Part shown: positions 5,651 through 7,604 of the stretch, piece by piece
Position numbering within the stretch: the first letter of the stretch is position 1
How the letters are laid out: each line of letters begins with the position of its first letter
Assembly (NCBI GenBank): GCA_008017145.1
Contig: SSGY01000171.1
Location: 1 to 7,604 of the forward strand
Direction: 5' to 3'
Source of the DNA: Neisseriales bacterium
Lineage (GTDB): Bacteria > Pseudomonadota > Gammaproteobacteria > Burkholderiales > UBA11063
Length of the DNA stretch: 7,604 nucleotides
The notes under the pieces: generated by a model
What the model saw: the letters and a program-made list of their open reading frames with translations, nothing else
The model's database searches: none
What the model was told of the DNA's origin: nothing
Position numbers and translations under genes: made by a program

Positions 5651-6368
5651 TTTTTTAGATGTTCAACATCTGCGTAAACAGTTTAAAAAACGAGTGGTAG
5701 TTAAAGATGTTTCATTTAATGTGCATAGTAATGAAGTAATCGGTTTACTTGGTCCGAATGGAGCAGGTAAAACTACTAGCTTCTATATGGTGGCAGGGTT
5801 ATTGGCTAGCGACGGAGGAGATATTTATCTCGATGGTCAGAATATCAAGAGTACTCCTGTACATAAACGAGCAGCGCTTGGTTTGGGGTATCTACCACAG
5901 GAAGCATCGATTTTTCGCCAAATGACAGTAGAAGAAAATGTGCGTTCGATTTTAGAGCTAAAGAACTTAGATCGTAAAAAAATTAAACGTGAAGTCAATA
6001 GATTACTTTCTGAATTAAATATTGATCACTTGCGTGATGTTAATGCAATGGCTTTATCTGGTGGTGAGCGCCGTCGTTGTGAAATTGCTCGAGCTTTAGC
6101 TAATTATCCGCGCTTTATTTTATTGGATGAACCTTTTGCAGGGGTTGATCCGATTGCGGTTAGTGATATTCAAAAAGTAGTTGTATTTTTAAAAGAACTA
6201 GGCATTGGCGTGATTATTACTGATCATAATGTGCGTGAAACTTTGCGTATTTGTGATCGCGCATACATCATTAGCGAGGGCAATGTTCTGGCTAGTGGCG
6301 TACCAGATGAATTAGTTCAAAATGAGAAGGTTAAACAAGTTTATCTGGGTGAGAATTTTACACTTTAA
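5619..6368 (+). CDS. lptB: LPS export ABC transporter ATP-binding protein LptB (249 aa)
   Basis: LptB is the cytoplasmic ATPase that, as a dimer bound to LptF and LptG, powers extraction of LPS from the inner membrane. All ABC motifs are intact: Walker A GPNGAGKT at 45-52, Q-loop YLPQEASIFR at 91-100 (Q94), signature LSGGERRR at 147-154, Walker B FILLDEPFAGVDP at 166-178 with catalytic E171, and switch H203 in TDHNVRETL. The C-terminal VYLGENFTL matches the family ending (VYLGEDFRL in E. coli). It is a few residues longer than E. coli LptB (241) at the N-terminus (SSSSF region). The start overlaps lptA by 32 bases. LptF and LptG are not in the window, as usual, since they are encoded elsewhere in many Proteobacteria. 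Confidence 0.98.
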   Translation: MAATQQLSSSSFLDVQHLRKQFKKRVVVKDVSFNVHSNEVIGLLGPNGAGKTTSFYMVAGLLASDGGDIYLDGQNIKSTPVHKRAALGLGYLPQEASIFRQMTVEENVRSILELKNLDRKKIKREVNRLLSELNIDHLRDVNAMALSGGERRRCEIARALANYPRFILLDEPFAGVDPIAVSDIQKVVVFLKELGIGVIITDHNVRETLRICDRAYIISEGNVLASGVPDELVQNEKVKQVYLGENFTL

Positions 6369-6388
6369 TTACTATAACTATAAAAAAT

Positions 6389-6395
6389 GGAGGGG
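6389..6395 (+). promoter_or_regulatory. Strong ribosome binding site of the permease gene (GGAGGGG)
   Basis: GGAGG at 6389-6393 lies 5 bases before the ATG at 6399. It is the best Shine-Dalgarno in the window and fixes the permease start. The 30-base gap after lptB shows no terminator hairpin. Confidence 0.75.
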
Positions 6396-6398
6396 ATT

Positions 6399-7604
6399 AT
6401 GGGATCAGCAAATGTTTTAAAATATCGTTGGTTTAGTCTAGGCGACGTTAGTAGTTCAGCAACCATCGTATTTGATAATTTGACCAATATGGCGATTATT
6501 GCTTTTTTATTGACCGTAGTTTTTGGTATGCCCGCAGGGATAGTTGTTAAACATATTATTCCTGGCTTATCGGTTGGTGTGGTGCTTGGCAATATTGTTT
6601 TTATGTATTTTGCTTTTCGCTTGGCAAAAAAGCTTGGTCGGGATAATGTAACCGCATTTCCATCTGGGCTGGATGCGCCAACTTGTATTGGCATGACCCT
6701 GGCGGTGGTTGGTCCATCATTTTTGATGTTTAAATCTCAGGGTATGGATCCAGAGTCAGCAGCATTACATAGCTGGTATATCAGTTGTGCATGCTGCTTT
6801 TTTATTGGCTTTGTGAAATTTGTTTTTTCATTTTTTGCACATAAGATTAAAAATGCATTGCCGACAGTTGCATTATTGGGTGGACTAGCTGGTGTGGCAA
6901 TCGGGTTAATTGCTTTTTTCCCATTGCTTGCGATGTTGCAACTACCATTGGTTAGTTTTTTGGTATTAGCAATTATTGTAATGGTTTACTTTGCAGGATA
7001 TCAACTCCCGTATAGTTTACCAGCAATTTTAGTTGCTATTGTTCTTGGCACTATCGTGTACTATATTTTCCAAATCGGATTAACTGGACATAGCAATATT
7101 CCCAGTCTTTCTCATATTGAAGTTGCTTTTCCATCTCCTGATCTAACTTTTTTTGGCTCATTAGGTACTGCTGCTAAATATTTCTCAATTGCTTTTCCGT
7201 TTGCTTTATTGGTAATTTTCGGTACGGTGTCGGTAGCCGAAAGTGCATCGGTACTTGGTGAAGAATACTCACCCAAAGATTTATTAATGGTTGATGGCAT
7301 CGCGACTATGTTGATGGGGGTATTTGGTGGTACAGCTCAAACCACGCCATATGCTGGATTCCCTGCGTATAAAAAGATGGATTCACGTGCTGGGTATTTA
7401 CTGATTAATATTATTGTTGTTGGTATCGGTGCATGGTTTGGTTTTGTTAACTATCTGATAGAATTAGTGCCTGATGCAATCTTGGCTCCAGTGTTATTCT
7501 TTGTCGGTATTGAGATTGCAATGCAAGTGTTCTTAATTAGTGAGAAAAAATATTTACCTGCTGCGATTTTGGGGCTATTCCCATCTATTGCGCGGATGGT
7601 TGAG
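6399..7604 (+). CDS. NCS2-like (xanthine/uracil-type) inner-membrane permease, C-terminus cut by the window
   Basis: The reading frame is open for 402 codons to the right edge with no stop. The protein is very hydrophobic with roughly ten membrane segments visible (for example about 31-50, 54-74, 97-112, 127-147, 155-175, 184-200, 207-227, 260-280, 332-352 and 360-380), as in a multi-pass carrier. Family hints are FPSGLDAPT at 87-95, a VAESASVLGEEY segment at 279-290 resembling the conserved TM8 glutamate region of NCS2 transporters (E281), GVFGGTAQTTPYAGFPAY at 307-324 resembling their TM10 half-helix, and PDAILAPVLFFVGIEIA at 358-374. Unlike UraA, which as I recall it has a GENIG in TM10, no acidic residue is present there. 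The substrate is unknown; nucleobases are a guess from the family. It probably shares the lpt transcript. Confidence 0.75.
   Translation, partial: MGSANVLKYRWFSLGDVSSSATIVFDNLTNMAIIAFLLTVVFGMPAGIVVKHIIPGLSVGVVLGNIVFMYFAFRLAKKLGRDNVTAFPSGLDAPTCIGMTLAVVGPSFLMFKSQGMDPESAALHSWYISCACCFFIGFVKFVFSFFAHKIKNALPTVALLGGLAGVAIGLIAFFPLLAMLQLPLVSFLVLAIIVMVYFAGYQLPYSLPAILVAIVLGTIVYYIFQIGLTGHSNIPSLSHIEVAFPSPDLTFFGSLGTAAKYFSIAFPFALLVIFGTVSVAESASVLGEEYSPKDLLMVDGIATMLMGVFGGTAQTTPYAGFPAYKKMDSRAGYLLINIIVVGIGAWFGFVNYLIELVPDAILAPVLFFVGIEIAMQVFLISEKKYLPAAILGLFPSIARMVE

Noticed and set aside
6365..6694. 109-codon open frame on the minus strand after lptB
   Set aside because: It is opposite the permease, whose plus-strand frame has a strong ribosome site, continuous hydrophobic helices and family motifs; the minus translation is featureless.
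7112..7300. 62-codon open frame on the minus strand
   Set aside because: Shadow of the permease TM8 region on the plus strand.
1..7604. Mobile elements, CRISPR arrays, toxin-antitoxin or defence genes, and RNA genes
   Set aside because: None seen: no spaced short repeats, no transposase-like frames or terminal repeats, and nearly all of the window is occupied by housekeeping genes.

Overview
The window is ordinary, tightly packed, AT-rich chromosomal DNA of a Gram-negative bacterium. The evidence for Gram-negative is a block of Kdo and lipopolysaccharide (LPS) transport genes (kdsD-kdsC-lptC-lptA-lptB). The wording of LptB around its Q-loop (Q94 followed by MTVEENV) and the neighbouring pgl-glk pair fit a low-GC betaproteobacterium, perhaps Neisseriales-like. 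That placement is an inference from remembered family sequences, not from a search.

Left part (1-1749, minus strand): 6-phosphogluconolactonase (pgl) is followed one base later by glucokinase (glk). After an 18-base gap comes the first 21 codons of a second glucokinase that runs off the left edge. The two glucokinase starts share a 21-base identical stretch, so this is a tandem gene duplication. Together these genes feed glucose into the Entner-Doudoroff or pentose phosphate route.

Middle (1750-2027): a 278-base divergent control region. It carries a clear extended -10 promoter for fabI, a weaker candidate promoter for pgl, and two inverted repeats that could be operators.

Right part (2028-7604, plus strand): fabI (enoyl-ACP reductase), kdsD, kdsC, lptC, lptA, lptB and a truncated multi-pass permease. 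Most spacers are short or negative: 5 and 10 bases, then overlaps of 11 and 32 bases. The exceptions are 61 bases before kdsC and 30 before the permease. No convincing terminator is visible, so the block is probably one transcription unit. FabI makes acyl chains for lipid A and phospholipid, KdsD and KdsC make the sugar Kdo, and LptC, LptA and LptB form part of the machine that moves finished LPS to the outer membrane. The last gene resembles NCS2-type nucleobase permeases but has a divergent substrate motif, and sits where many Proteobacteria carry rpoN.

I found no wholly new system. The points most worth a second look are the tandem glucokinases, the long stretch before the LptA signal peptide, the atypical permease, the fabI-Kdo-Lpt linkage and the dyads in the divergent promoter region.
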